Assembly: GCA_016210285.1 (NCBI GenBank)
Contig: JACQUN010000005.1
Location: 1 to 23,049 of the forward strand
Origin: Chloroflexota bacterium
GTDB lineage: Bacteria > Chloroflexota > Dehalococcoidia > UBA1127 > JACQUN01
Length of the DNA stretch: 23,049 bases
Direction: 5' to 3'
Part shown: in pieces, positions 1-8,183 of the stretch
How positions within the stretch are numbered: the first letter of the stretch is position 1
Layout: every line of letters starts with the position of its first letter
Translations under genes and position numbers: made by a program
The notes under the pieces: generated by a model
What the model was told of the DNA's origin: nothing
The model's database searches: none
Seen by the model: only the letters and a program-made list of their open reading frames with translations

Positions 1-5
1 GCTCG

Positions 6-24
6 CCCTGAGCTTGTCGAAGGG
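6..24 (-). repeat. Dispersed CCCTTCGACAAGCTCAGGG-type repeat, copy 1
   Basis: The + strand reads CCCTGAGCTTGTCGAAGGG, the exact reverse complement of the copy at 15242-15260. Flanking bases extend it to a 6-bp stem (CGCCCT/AGGGCG). A related copy lies at 22888-22906. All three are intergenic, which fits a small dispersed palindromic repeat rather than a regulatory site of one gene. Confidence 0.7.
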
Positions 25-81
25 CGGCTGGGAATATACATGTTTCTTCTGACTCAGGACACTAGCGTTCTCTGCTGGCCG

Positions 82-99
82 TCCTTCCTTCAGGAAGGA
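82..99. other. Small hairpin upstream of the GHMP kinase
   Basis: TCCTTCC and GGAAGGA form a 7-bp stem around a TTCA loop. No T-tract follows on either strand, so it is not a convincing intrinsic terminator. It lies between the edge repeat and the first gene, and may belong to the leader of that gene or the tail of one outside the window. I see no clear promoter in 25-156. Confidence 0.25.
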
Positions 100-156
100 T
101 GCGCATCGTTCCAGGAACAGGTACACTGTGAGCAAGCGGGCGAATAGGGGGCAAGG

Positions 157-1146
157 TTGATTGTGACTCGGGCGCCCTTGCGGATACCGCTGGCGGGCGG
201 TGGGACAGACCTCCCGTCCTACTACCGTCGCTACGGGAGCTTCCTGCTGACCGCAGCCATCAACAAGTACATCTACGTGGCGCTCCATACGGCTCCCCTC
301 GACAACCTCATTCGACTCAAGTACTCGGAGATGGAGACCGTTCAACGGGTGGGTGATATCCGGCACCGGATTTTCCGCGAAGCCCTGGGGCTCCTGAACG
401 TGAATCACGGCGTCGAGATTGCTACCTTTGCTGATGTGCCGGCGGGAACTGGGCTTGGGACATCGGGCAGCTTCACCGCAGCCCTGCTGGCTGCTCTCCA
501 CGCCTACAAGAAGGAGAACGCCAGCCCTCAGGAGTTGGCCGAGGAGGCCTTTTCCGTGGAGATGGCCCAGGCGGGCCTGCCCGTTGGCAAGCAGGACCAG
601 TACGCTGCTGCCTTTGGAGGCCTCGTCTCCCTGACCATTGACCAGGGCGGGGCTACCAGGGTCCAGGCGCTCAACCTGGGTCCAGAGATACTTCGGGCCT
701 TCCAGGCGAGGGCCCTGGTCTTCTTCACGGGGCAGGCCCGCCGCAGCGCTGACATCCTGAGCCAGCAGGTGGCGGCGACGGAACAGGGCCAGGAGGCGGT
801 CATCCAGAGTCTCCATCGCACGCAAGAGCTGGCCCACCGCATCCACGCCGTTCTGCAGGCTGGCGACCTGGACGAGTTTGGGCGGCTTCTTCATGAGCAC
901 TGGATGAACAAGAAGGGGCGCTCAGGCAGCATCTCCTCCCCCCAGATAGACCGGTGGTACAGTCTAGCCTTGGCAGAGGGCGCTCTGGGTGGCAAGATCA
1001 TGGGTGCTGGGGGTGCGGGGTTCTTCCTTCTCTGCTGCCGTGAAGGAAGTGCCGATCGTGTGCGGGCTGCTCTGGAGCGCGAGGGGCTGCGGGAGCTCTC
1101 CTACGAGTTCAGCCCCACGGGCGCTGAGGTGATGCTTGACGGGTGA
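157..1146 (+). CDS. hddA: GHMP-family sugar kinase, D-glycero-D-manno-heptose 7-phosphate kinase-like
   Basis: This 329-aa protein has the GHMP kinase layout. The N-terminus is RAPLRIPLAGGGTDLPSYY (residues 5-23), the phosphate-binding loop is PAGTGLGTSGS (95-105), and the C-terminal glycine motif is GKIMGAGGAGF (279-289). The GGGTDLP signature and the MNKK..SGSIS segment near residue 250 are typical of the HddA-like branch, which phosphorylates heptose 7-phosphate at C1 in the cytoplasm to give the 1,7-bisphosphate. The start is TTG at 157 with a G-rich ribosome site just before it. Two membrane-protein genes follow on the same strand after a 107-bp gap. A GmhB-type phosphatase for the next step lies at 9092-9730 on the other strand. 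Substrate choice among heptose, fucose or related sugars cannot be fixed from motifs alone, so the gene symbol is tentative. Confidence 0.8.
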   Translation: MIVTRAPLRIPLAGGGTDLPSYYRRYGSFLLTAAINKYIYVALHTAPLDNLIRLKYSEMETVQRVGDIRHRIFREALGLLNVNHGVEIATFADVPAGTGLGTSGSFTAALLAALHAYKKENASPQELAEEAFSVEMAQAGLPVGKQDQYAAAFGGLVSLTIDQGGATRVQALNLGPEILRAFQARALVFFTGQARRSADILSQQVAATEQGQEAVIQSLHRTQELAHRIHAVLQAGDLDEFGRLLHEHWMNKKGRSGSISSPQIDRWYSLALAEGALGGKIMGAGGAGFFLLCCREGSADRVRAALEREGLRELSYEFSPTGAEVMLDG

Positions 1147-1253
1147 GCCGACCAGCCCTGAGTCCGTTCTGCGCATGGGTGCACCGGCTCATGAAGGGGA
1201 GGGGGCGCTTCCCAACCGTGCCGTAGCCTGGTGTCCGGTGTCGAGGGAGTAAC

Positions 1254-2120
1254 GTGGCTGCCGTTCGGCCACCGCGCGCAACATACTGGCCGTACGACCT
1301 GCTCCTGATGGTCGCGAGTCTTGTGGTCCTGGTACTGGTGACCTACCAGGTGCATCTTCGCGTCCTTCAGGTCTTGCTGGGGCTCCCCTTTGTGCTTTTC
1401 TGGCCTGGGTATGCCGTTGTCTCCGCCCTCTTCCCAAGGAAGCGGGAGCTCCCGGGGATAGAGCGTCTCATCCTGGGGGTAGGCGTGAGCATCGCCCTCA
1501 CGTCGCTCCTGGGCCTGGCCTTGAACTTCACTCCCTGGGGGGTTCGCCTCACGCCCATCCTGGTTGCCATCGCCGCTGTGGTAGTCGTCGCCGGTGCCGG
1601 GGCATACCTCCGGCGCCTGCCGGCGGCGCCTGAGGAACGGGTCAACCTGGTGATCCCTTGGCCACGACTTCGAGGGCTTGTCACCACGCCGCTGAACCTC
1701 GCTCTTATCGCGCTCGTGGGATTCAGCCTGGTTGCTTTTGGGGTTGTGGTTGGTGTAAAGCTGACCCAGCCGGTGGGGGAACCCTTCAGCGAGTTCTACC
1801 TCCTTGGACCCAAGGGCAAGGCGGAGGAGTATCCCCAGCAGCTTTTCGCGGGGCAGTCGGCCTTGGTGGTGGTAGGTATTGTGAATCGCGAACGCAAGGA
1901 TATGGAGTATCTGATCAAGGGGTTTGCTGACGGTGAGGGGGAGGTCCCGCTGGCAGGGCCCATTGCGCTGGGGCCCGGGGAGCGTTGGGAGGAACCGGTG
2001 CGCTTCCAGCTCGCTCGGTCCGCCGAGCGGATTCGGTACGATTTCCGACTCTACAAGGCCGGCTTCAACGAGCCGTCCAGCATCCTCTATCTTTGGGTCA
2101 ATGTCCGGCCTGGGGGATAG
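1254..2120 (+). CDS. DUF1616 family membrane protein
   Basis: The 288-aa product has about five hydrophobic helices in residues 18-172. They include the stretch FWPGYAVVSALFPRKREL and the following glycine-rich helix LGVGVSIALTSLLGLAL, which are characteristic of DUF1616 proteins. The C-terminal third (about 175-288) is soluble and beta-rich, probably outside the cell, and ends shortly after an aromatic WVNVRPGG tail. The biochemical role of DUF1616 is unknown, but family members often lie in surface polysaccharide or S-layer glycan clusters, as here. The GTG start at 1254 is preceded by GAGGGAG at suitable spacing. The next gene begins 9 bp after the stop, so the two are probably co-transcribed and perhaps translationally coupled. 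Confidence 0.75.
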   Translation: MAAVRPPRATYWPYDLLLMVASLVVLVLVTYQVHLRVLQVLLGLPFVLFWPGYAVVSALFPRKRELPGIERLILGVGVSIALTSLLGLALNFTPWGVRLTPILVAIAAVVVVAGAGAYLRRLPAAPEERVNLVIPWPRLRGLVTTPLNLALIALVGFSLVAFGVVVGVKLTQPVGEPFSEFYLLGPKGKAEEYPQQLFAGQSALVVVGIVNRERKDMEYLIKGFADGEGEVPLAGPIALGPGERWEEPVRFQLARSAERIRYDFRLYKAGFNEPSSILYLWVNVRPGG

Positions 2121-2129
2121 GAGGGGGCA

Positions 2130-3701
2130 GTGTTGGTAGGGCAGGCTGCTACCCGGTCCCCCACAGTTGTGGAGCGGCCAGGCTCAGGCCGGGGCAAGGG
2201 GGTTGACCCCTGGCTGGTTGAGATCGCTGCGCTCTTGGCCATCCTGGCCCTGGGCTTCTACGTGGCCATGGCCCCCCATCTCAGGTATCCCTACCCGCTG
2301 CACGTGGATGAGTGGGAGCACTTCACCTATGCGTCCTTCCTGGCCAGGGAAGGACATCTCAACTACCCTGGGCCTTTCCCCATCTGGGGGGTTACCCATC
2401 CAGAGCCGGCCTTCCACGTCTTTCTCGCCCAACTCCACCTCGTCTCGGGTATCCCCTGGCTATGGCTCTTCCAGGTTTTCCCAGGGGTGCTCTATGTCAT
2501 CATAATTCTGGCCGCCTACGCCATAGGAAGGGCAGAGGGGGTCGGGCTGCAGGCAGCGTTCTTCTCCGCCCTGCTGCCCAGCACCCTCCGCCTGCTGGGC
2601 CCTACGTTTCTGGTGCCCTCCACCCTGGCACTGCTGATGTTGCTGACTCAGGTCCTCTTGCTGCGTCGTTTGCTGCGCCACTTCAGCCTGCCCGTCTTCA
2701 TCGCCTCACAGCTTGTCATTATCTTCGTCGTCGTTCTGCACCCGCCCGCGGCAGCCGTCCTGGTAATGCTCACCTTTCTCTCTATGGGGCTCAACGCGCT
2801 GGTCCATCCAAGGAGAGTTCTCCTGAGGCTGGGCATGGCGCTTCTCACGCTCATCCCGCCGCTGGCGGCCCTCGGGGCGCTGTACCTGTGGGACCCCAGC
2901 AAGGTGCGGGATGCTCTCAGTGCCCTCCCCAGCAGCGGCACCACGCCCTTCGGGCGCGAGATTTTCCCCATGGCCCTCAGGTACGGCTACATCCCCACAG
3001 CCCTGGCCATCCTGGGGGTGGGGTGGGTTGTAGTCCGTGGCGCTTGGGAGTGGTATCCCCCCGCCATCGTTGTCCTTGTCATGATCACCTTCATTCGCGC
3101 CATATACCCGCGGTGGCTTCCTACTGCGCTGGAGCCGCTGTACGAGCGGGGATGGCTCTTCACCCTGATTCTCATGGGCATCTTCGCCGGGCTCGGGCTG
3201 AGGGCTGCTACGGGGGCCCTGCGCTGGATGGCCGCCCGCTTGCGGGGGAAGGCGGCGGTCGGACAGGCTTTGGCGTGGCTGCTGGTGGCCGGGCTGGCGG
3301 TGCCCGCGGCGTGGCATACGGTGCAGGACCGCCGGGCGGAGGAGTACTACTTCCTGATGGAGCCCAAGGTCTACCAGGACTTCATCTGGGTGGCAGAGCG
3401 GGTGCCCGAGCGGTACACCCTGGCGCTGCTGAGTCCAGAGAGGGCGTGGGTCTTTCCACCTTTCGCCCGCCGGTCGGTGTACGCCGTTACCAAGTGGCCG
3501 TACATTGACGGAAAGGCAAAGGTGACCCAGGAGGTCCTGGAGCAGGGGGTCACGGATACAGGAGCCCTTATTACCCGGGGGATTCGCATTGTCTACACGT
3601 CCATCCCCCTGCGCAACGAGGACCTCATTCGTGTCCGAGACCGGCTCTACCTCTTGCCGGAGAAGGGCGCCCCCGGGACACCCTCTGGAAAACCTCAATG
3701 A
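2130..3701 (+). CDS. Large multi-pass membrane protein, GT-C-like glycosyltransferase
   Basis: The 523-aa product has about ten or more transmembrane helices. After the first helix comes an extracytoplasmic loop with the acidic, aromatic motif HVDEWEHF (residues 58-65). Acidic pairs at this place are the usual catalytic or metal-binding site of GT-C enzymes, which use lipid-linked sugars (PMT/ArnT/STT3-like). A soluble C-terminal part (about 405-523) follows the last helix. The GTG start at 2130 has GAGGGGG immediately upstream and lies 9 bp after the DUF1616 gene. The probable role is transfer of a lipid-linked sugar outside the membrane, but no specific family could be assigned, and a structural or polymerase role is possible. 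Its last 77 bp overlap the end of the convergent GT4 gene. Confidence 0.7.
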   Translation: MLVGQAATRSPTVVERPGSGRGKGVDPWLVEIAALLAILALGFYVAMAPHLRYPYPLHVDEWEHFTYASFLAREGHLNYPGPFPIWGVTHPEPAFHVFLAQLHLVSGIPWLWLFQVFPGVLYVIIILAAYAIGRAEGVGLQAAFFSALLPSTLRLLGPTFLVPSTLALLMLLTQVLLLRRLLRHFSLPVFIASQLVIIFVVVLHPPAAAVLVMLTFLSMGLNALVHPRRVLLRLGMALLTLIPPLAALGALYLWDPSKVRDALSALPSSGTTPFGREIFPMALRYGYIPTALAILGVGWVVVRGAWEWYPPAIVVLVMITFIRAIYPRWLPTALEPLYERGWLFTLILMGIFAGLGLRAATGALRWMAARLRGKAAVGQALAWLLVAGLAVPAAWHTVQDRRAEEYYFLMEPKVYQDFIWVAERVPERYTLALLSPERAWVFPPFARRSVYAVTKWPYIDGKAKVTQEVLEQGVTDTGALITRGIRIVYTSIPLRNEDLIRVRDRLYLLPEKGAPGTPSGKPQ

Positions 3702-4911
3702 ACTGGTGCACGGTGGTCTTCCAGTCGAACCTTTGAAGCACTGTCTGCCGCGCCTTGTCGCCCAGCTCCCGCCGCAGGGTCTCGTTGGTCAACAGGCTTA
3801 TCAAACTCCTGCCCAGCCCTTCAGCATCCTCTGGCTCCAGAAGGATTGTCCCGCTGTTCTCGGGGAGCATGTCTCTCACCTGCGGGATTGCCGACAGCAC
3901 CGCGGGTCTGCCACAGCTCATGGCCTCGATGGCGGTGGCGGGGACGCCACCCTCGGCGTAGGAAGGGAGCACAAACACGTCGCCCAGGGCGAAGTAAGGG
4001 GGGAGGTCCAGGTAGTAGGGAATCATGCCCGTGAAAAGGACGTGTTTCTCGATGCCCTGGGCGGCGGCGTAGTCTAGCAGCTCCTTGTGGTAGGCGGGCG
4101 AGCTGATGGGGCCCACAAGAAGAAAGTGGGCGTCTGGGACCTGGGAGAGCACCGCCGGGGCTGCTCTCAGAATCGTCATTTGATTCTTGTATCGTTCCAC
4201 AAGGGCAAGGCAGAGGATCACCCTTTTCCCCTCCAGACCCCATCTTCGGCGAACCTCGGTGCAGTCCACGTCAGGGCTGAAGACATCGGCATCCAGGCTG
4301 GCCGGGACCACATCAACGCTCCCTGGGCGTGCGCCCAGGGTTTGCACCAGGTACTCGCGCAAGAAGTCGCTCTGCGCCACCACGCACACCCCCCGGCGAT
4401 ACAGCCAGCGCTGGGTCGCGTGGCTGACCGACGTGAGCAGGCGCTGAGCGGCCGGGGTGGAAGTGGGATTGCTGCCCTGGGTCGGGGGATGCGGGACGGG
4501 GTTGGGTACGGGGCGAGCGGGTATAGGACCCCCATGCCAGAGCACAGAGGGCGGAAAGCCCTTTGCGCCCATCAGGAAGCGGCAGAGAAAGGCGGCGAAC
4601 CGGTCCTCAAAGTAGGCCAGGTCAAAGGGCTGGCGACGGTGCTCCCGGCGCAGGGTGAGGGCCGTGCCCAGCCCAAAGGCCACCTCATTCCATGCGTAGG
4701 CGGTGCGCCCGCCTGTGGAAAGCCTCGGATTCCCCACCTGGTGGACCCGGTACGGCAACGGGCTCCTCTGAGCTACGGGGAAGGTGATCATGTCCACTTC
4801 GTGGCCCTGCAGCACCAGGTGCTTGGCCAGGAAGTAGGTGTGCGCCGGGACGGGGTGCCCCTGCTCCACAGGCGCAACCCGGCGGCCGGAGGTGATGATG
4901 CAGACCCTCAC
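3625..4911 (-). CDS. GT4-family glycosyltransferase
   Basis: This is a GT-B fold retaining glycosyltransferase of about 428 aa. The N-terminal Rossmann half starts MRVCIITSG and contains HEVDMITFP. The C-terminal half holds ALVERYKNQ, HFLLVGP and the GT4 donor-binding stretch PSYAEGGVPATAIEAMSCGR, with the two glutamates of the E-x8-E motif near residues 320 and 329. The longest frame begins at a TTG (4917), but AAGGAG abuts that codon. GTG at 4911 has AAGGAG at the right distance and gives the usual family N-terminus, so I prefer 4911. A proline-rich insertion at about residues 128-155 (PIPARPVPNPVPHPP and following) is unusual and may be a linker. Donor and acceptor are unknown. Cytoplasmic synthesis of the surface glycan is the likely job, given the neighbours. 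Confidence 0.85.
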   Translation of the reverse strand: MRVCIITSGRRVAPVEQGHPVPAHTYFLAKHLVLQGHEVDMITFPVAQRSPLPYRVHQVGNPRLSTGGRTAYAWNEVAFGLGTALTLRREHRRQPFDLAYFEDRFAAFLCRFLMGAKGFPPSVLWHGGPIPARPVPNPVPHPPTQGSNPTSTPAAQRLLTSVSHATQRWLYRRGVCVVAQSDFLREYLVQTLGARPGSVDVVPASLDADVFSPDVDCTEVRRRWGLEGKRVILCLALVERYKNQMTILRAAPAVLSQVPDAHFLLVGPISSPAYHKELLDYAAAQGIEKHVLFTGMIPYYLDLPPYFALGDVFVLPSYAEGGVPATAIEAMSCGRPAVLSAIPQVRDMLPENSGTILLEPEDAEGLGRSLISLLTNETLRRELGDKARQTVLQRFDWKTTVHQFIEVFQRVSRGRPSPARGRAGLGHE

Positions 4912-4924
4912 TGGCAACTCCTTC

Positions 4925-5131
4925 TCAGGGGGCCTGGGTTCTGGTCAGGTGTCCATTCTCATATGCAAAAACAGCAGCATCTTTTGGACAAGGCTTGCTG
5001 TTTGGCAGCCCTGCCTCTTCAAGATGGCCTTTCAGGGTGTCGTTAGCCCAGAACAGGCGCAAGGTAGCCTGAAAAGAGGAACTGTTCTGCAACGGGTTGG
5101 TGCGGAGGGTGGCGCATCGGCCCCAACTCAT
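4925..5131 (-). CDS. Small hypothetical ORF (68 aa) upstream of the GT4 gene
   Basis: This open frame fills most of the 247-bp space between the membrane-protein gene (ends 5165) and the GT4 gene. Its TGA stop overlaps the region that supplies the GT4 ribosome site, a layout compatible with coupling. There is no clear ribosome site before the ATG at 5131, the sequence resembles no family I know, and it has no signal peptide or membrane helix. It may be a decayed gene fragment or non-coding leader. Confidence 0.2.
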   Translation of the reverse strand: MSWGRCATLRTNPLQNSSSFQATLRLFWANDTLKGHLEEAGLPNSKPCPKDAAVFAYENGHLTRTQAP

Positions 5132-5164
5132 GCACCAGCGTGTCCTCGCCTGTACTGGCCCTGT

Positions 5165-6871
5165 TCAACGTGTAGCAGCCAGGGGGATATGGGAGTAGAT
5201 AACCAGCGCTGGGCTAATGTAGGAGCGGTTGTAGTAGGGCGAGTTGCTCAACGCATCTTCAAGATATGACGGTTGCTTGAAGAAAACCTGCTGGGGCTGG
5301 ATATCACCTGCACCGAGTGCAATGTACTGGGTTTGCCAGGGATCTGGCCCTCCCCCGGGGTAGCGGAGCTCATTACCTTGTAGCTTGACCTCGTACAGAG
5401 GAATAGACCCGTATCGCTCAATGCCTTGTGACTTTCCAAGCGGGAGGCCGCCCACCACATCCCCCCCGTTGGTGATCCGGTAGAAAGAGGCGCCGGCCAG
5501 CCACTCGTTGCGGGTCATCGAGTCATTGAGGTCACCGCCGTAGTGGGTAATGAAATGCAGGGGTATGGCCACCAGCAGGAATCCTATGAGAAGGGGATAG
5601 GTCCACCAGGACCTGGTCAGCTTGGCGATAAAGTAGGCCAGCGGCGCTAGCATCAGCAAAAAGATGCGAGTGAGGTCTTCCCCAAGGTACACGGGGAAGG
5701 CAATCATGGCGAGAGGCGCACCAGCCAGGATGAAGAGGGTTGGGTCCATATCTCTCCGGTGTTGCCTCCAGAGGGAGAGCAGGAGGCCAGCGCCGGCGAG
5801 GAGCGCTGTCAGTGCGAAGAACAGGAGCTTGAGTTCTATCACGATCTGCTGTGCCCCGCGTCCCTCTACCCGGCTGAGGAGGTTGGTGCGGAAAAACAGG
5901 TCGATGCGGAAGAGGAGTCGAAGGTGATCGGGCACAGCTCGTATGAAGAGGTACTGGGAGCCATACACGGCCCAGGAGAGGAAAATCACCAGCATCAGGA
6001 GCACGTAGGGCAGGGGAGGTCCGTGGCCCAGCCTGCGGCGCGCCAGGGCAAGCACCCCGGCGGCTGCGGTGGCGACAAAGGGGGTCGCGAAGTGAGTGAT
6101 GGTGAGGGCTGCGAAGACAATGGTTGCCAGGAAGAGGTACTTCCCGGCCCGCGGGCTGGCGGCTGCCCTGTCTTCCTGAATCAGGAGGGCGAAGAAGAGC
6201 AGGAACAGGAAGAGCGCAAGCCCCTGGGGTTGATAATTCGATTGGTCAAGCCAGTTGGCAACAGTGAAGACCCACAGGAGGGTCCAGAAGAAGGTCCCTG
6301 TCCACCCGACCCGCTTGCACAGGAGATAGAGTGGAAGCGCGAAGAGCAGTGGAATCACCATATGAAAGAGGGTCATTACCGGGATGGGGTCTGAGATGCC
6401 TGTGACTTTCATCAAGGCCGTGGTCAGCAGGAAGAGCCCCGGCCAGTTGTGGTAGGTGAACTGGTCGGGCCGCAGGGTGCCGTTGTCCAGAATGTACTGA
6501 GTCCACCCAAAGTAGATAAAGGACCAGCGGGGGCGAGGGACCCCGTCCAGGATGACGGGAGTGAAGTAGAGGGCGAAAACCAGGATGAGGAAGTGAAGGC
6601 CTGCCAGCCATCCCCAGTTTCCGGGCCGTGTCCAGAGCGCCGCTGCTGCCAGGGTAAGCAGGGCGAGGCTGGCGAAGAAGGTCAAGGGGTAGCTGGAGAT
6701 GATGCCCAGGTTGTCCAGCCTCAGCTCCATCTGGAGAAGGCTGTAGGAGAGGAGGGCCAGAGACCCGGCAGTCAGGGCGAGGGAAAGCTGGAACGGTCGG
6801 AGGGCGAGAGTGGAGCGAGAAGGGGCCGTAAGGCTGACCCCCTCTGGTTCAACTCTGGTTTGTGTTACCAC
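5165..6871 (-). CDS. Large multi-pass membrane protein, possible GT-C-like glycan enzyme
   Basis: The 568-aa product has a short polar N-terminus and about 11-13 hydrophobic helices up to residue 440. A soluble C-terminal domain of about 125 residues follows and is rich in Gly, Tyr and Asn. The size and layout resemble the membrane protein at 2130-3701, and the loop after the second or third helix (YFGWTQYILDNG, then YHNWPGLFL) is like loops in GT-C and O-antigen-ligase-type proteins. The acidic pair seen in the other protein is not evident, so catalysis is uncertain. It could be a polymerase, ligase or flippase-like protein. The start is GTG at 6871. It lies in line with the GT4 gene and downstream of the two FkbM genes, all on the - strand, and is most likely part of the surface glycan pathway. 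Confidence 0.6.
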   Translation of the reverse strand: MVTQTRVEPEGVSLTAPSRSTLALRPFQLSLALTAGSLALLSYSLLQMELRLDNLGIISSYPLTFFASLALLTLAAAALWTRPGNWGWLAGLHFLILVFALYFTPVILDGVPRPRWSFIYFGWTQYILDNGTLRPDQFTYHNWPGLFLLTTALMKVTGISDPIPVMTLFHMVIPLLFALPLYLLCKRVGWTGTFFWTLLWVFTVANWLDQSNYQPQGLALFLFLLFFALLIQEDRAAASPRAGKYLFLATIVFAALTITHFATPFVATAAAGVLALARRRLGHGPPLPYVLLMLVIFLSWAVYGSQYLFIRAVPDHLRLLFRIDLFFRTNLLSRVEGRGAQQIVIELKLLFFALTALLAGAGLLLSLWRQHRRDMDPTLFILAGAPLAMIAFPVYLGEDLTRIFLLMLAPLAYFIAKLTRSWWTYPLLIGFLLVAIPLHFITHYGGDLNDSMTRNEWLAGASFYRITNGGDVVGGLPLGKSQGIERYGSIPLYEVKLQGNELRYPGGGPDPWQTQYIALGAGDIQPQQVFFKQPSYLEDALSNSPYYNRSYISPALVIYSHIPLAATR

Positions 6872-6912
6872 GTTCCATCCCGTTCAGCCGATTGGCGGGC
6901 ACGATCTACCAT

Positions 6913-6918
6913 AGTATA
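6913..6918 (-). promoter_or_regulatory. Possible -10 box upstream of the membrane-protein gene
   Basis: The - strand reads TATACT about 40 bp before the GTG start at 6871. No good -35 is present at 16-18 bp spacing (best about 3 of 6), so this is a weak promoter candidate. The 199-bp gap to the FkbM gene shows no strong terminator. Confidence 0.3.
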
Positions 6919-7070
6919 AGCTGCCCTCGCTGACTGCGACCAGGGAAAGAGCTCTGTGCAGCCTCGATTTCAGTTCCGTCGTTCACTCCGTTACCCACCG
7001 GGTTCGCCTGGGTATTGAAGGGCTGGGACCTGGTAGCAGCGCCGAGGGTGTCCGTGACATCCCCTTTGAC

Positions 7071-7988
7071 TCAGTTCTTGCTGGCCGCGAAGCCCCTGGC
7101 AGTGCAGAGGAGGTTGCCGCCAATGCGCGCAAGCCTCCTGTGAACCTCCTCGGTCAGCTCCTGGTGCTTGCCCCCTTTGGGGTCAATGACCTGAACCCGG
7201 AGGCCCAGGCCCGCAAGCTGTTCCAGAAATTCCTCACTGGAGAACCCGGCTGCTTTGAGCGTAAGAGGGTTCGCTTCAATAATCAGGTGAAGTCCCGGGT
7301 TCCTCCCCAGGAGCTGCTTCATCCCCGCAAGCGCTGCCGGCTCTGCCCCCTCAATATCCATCTTCACCGCATGGATTCGGGGCCATCCCTCTCGCTCGAA
7401 GAAAAGGTCCAGGGTCGTCGTCTCAACGGTAACTGCCTCCTTGCTCACCCCTGGGACCTGGCTGTAAAGGCTATGACTGCCTGAAAAGGCCTTGTCCAGG
7501 AAAAGGGTCGCTTCGCCTGCCTTGTCGGCCACGGCTGCCTGAATGGGAACGATATTGTGGTAGCCATTCAGCGCAATATTCTCTACCAGCAACGCGTAGT
7601 TAGCCGGGTCGGGTTCAAAAGCATACACCTTCCCAGAGGCGCCGACAAGTTTTGCCATCAGGAGAGTGAAGTAGCCGATATGGGCTCCCAGGTCACCGAC
7701 GGCCATCCCGGGTCTCACGAGTTTCTCAATCACACTGGCAACGTCAGATTCGTAGGCGCCGTACACGAACTCAGCTTCAGAATAGACGTGGGAAGGAGAG
7801 GCAATTCGCATCTTCTGCCCCCGGATTTCCACCACCTCTCCCCTGTCAGGTGTGAAGAACCGTCGTCGAGCAAGGTAGCCGACGCGCAATGGGATAGCAG
7901 AGATGAACCCTATTCTGGCAAGTGGACTTGCCCAGAATAGGTCGCTCAGGGCTTTGTAGACTCGGAAGGCCGAGCGTCGGAGATGCAT
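7071..7988 (-). CDS. FkbM family SAM-dependent methyltransferase (copy 1)
   Basis: The 305-aa protein has the SAM-binding motif VGDLGAHIGYFT (residues 97-108), the adenosine/ribose-binding acidic segment YAFEPDPANY (122-131), and the FkbM signature KMDIEGAEPAAL (209-220). FkbM-type enzymes O-methylate hydroxyl groups of sugars or polyketides; next to glycosyltransferases, glycan methylation is the likely role. Motif I reads GDLGAH where most relatives have VDVGAN, a mild change. The N-terminal 60 residues carry a basic, partly hydrophobic stretch but no clear membrane anchor. The start ATG at 7988 has only a weak GAGG about 10 nt upstream. The next gene upstream at 8184-9095 is a paralogue with the same layout from end to end, which points to a tandem duplication. 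Enzyme class is well supported; substrate is unknown. Confidence 0.9.
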   Translation of the reverse strand: MHLRRSAFRVYKALSDLFWASPLARIGFISAIPLRVGYLARRRFFTPDRGEVVEIRGQKMRIASPSHVYSEAEFVYGAYESDVASVIEKLVRPGMAVGDLGAHIGYFTLLMAKLVGASGKVYAFEPDPANYALLVENIALNGYHNIVPIQAAVADKAGEATLFLDKAFSGSHSLYSQVPGVSKEAVTVETTTLDLFFEREGWPRIHAVKMDIEGAEPAALAGMKQLLGRNPGLHLIIEANPLTLKAAGFSSEEFLEQLAGLGLRVQVIDPKGGKHQELTEEVHRRLARIGGNLLCTARGFAASKN

Positions 7989-8023
7989 CGTAACCCAGCC
8001 TCAGGGGATAGGATATACGCCGG

Positions 8024-8173
8024 TTACAAGTTCAGTGCCGCGACCTTGGCTCCCCCCGTGGCCGTGGAGCTGGCAATGGTGGACTTGGCTGCTACAGAGA
8101 GCTTGGTTTGGTCTTGAAGCCCCCGTCGAAAGCAGCTACCCTGAACACGACAAGCCTCCTCCTTCTTCTGCAT
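8024..8173 (-). CDS. Possible tiny ORF between the FkbM paralogues (49 aa)
   Basis: An ATG at 8173 lies 10 nt after the stop of the upstream FkbM gene and opens a basic, Ala/Ser/Thr-rich frame ending at 8024. GAGGTG precedes the ATG but is too close to be a good ribosome site. I recognise no family. It may be chance or debris from the duplication of the FkbM genes. Confidence 0.15.
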   Translation of the reverse strand: MQKKEEACRVQGSCFRRGLQDQTKLSVAAKSTIASSTATGGAKVAALNL

Positions 8174-8183
8174 CACCTCGAAT

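Noticed and set aside
2312..3508. 398-codon + strand frame inside the membrane-protein gene
   Set aside because: Pro/Arg/His-rich shadow of the hydrophobic GT-C-like protein in the next frame.
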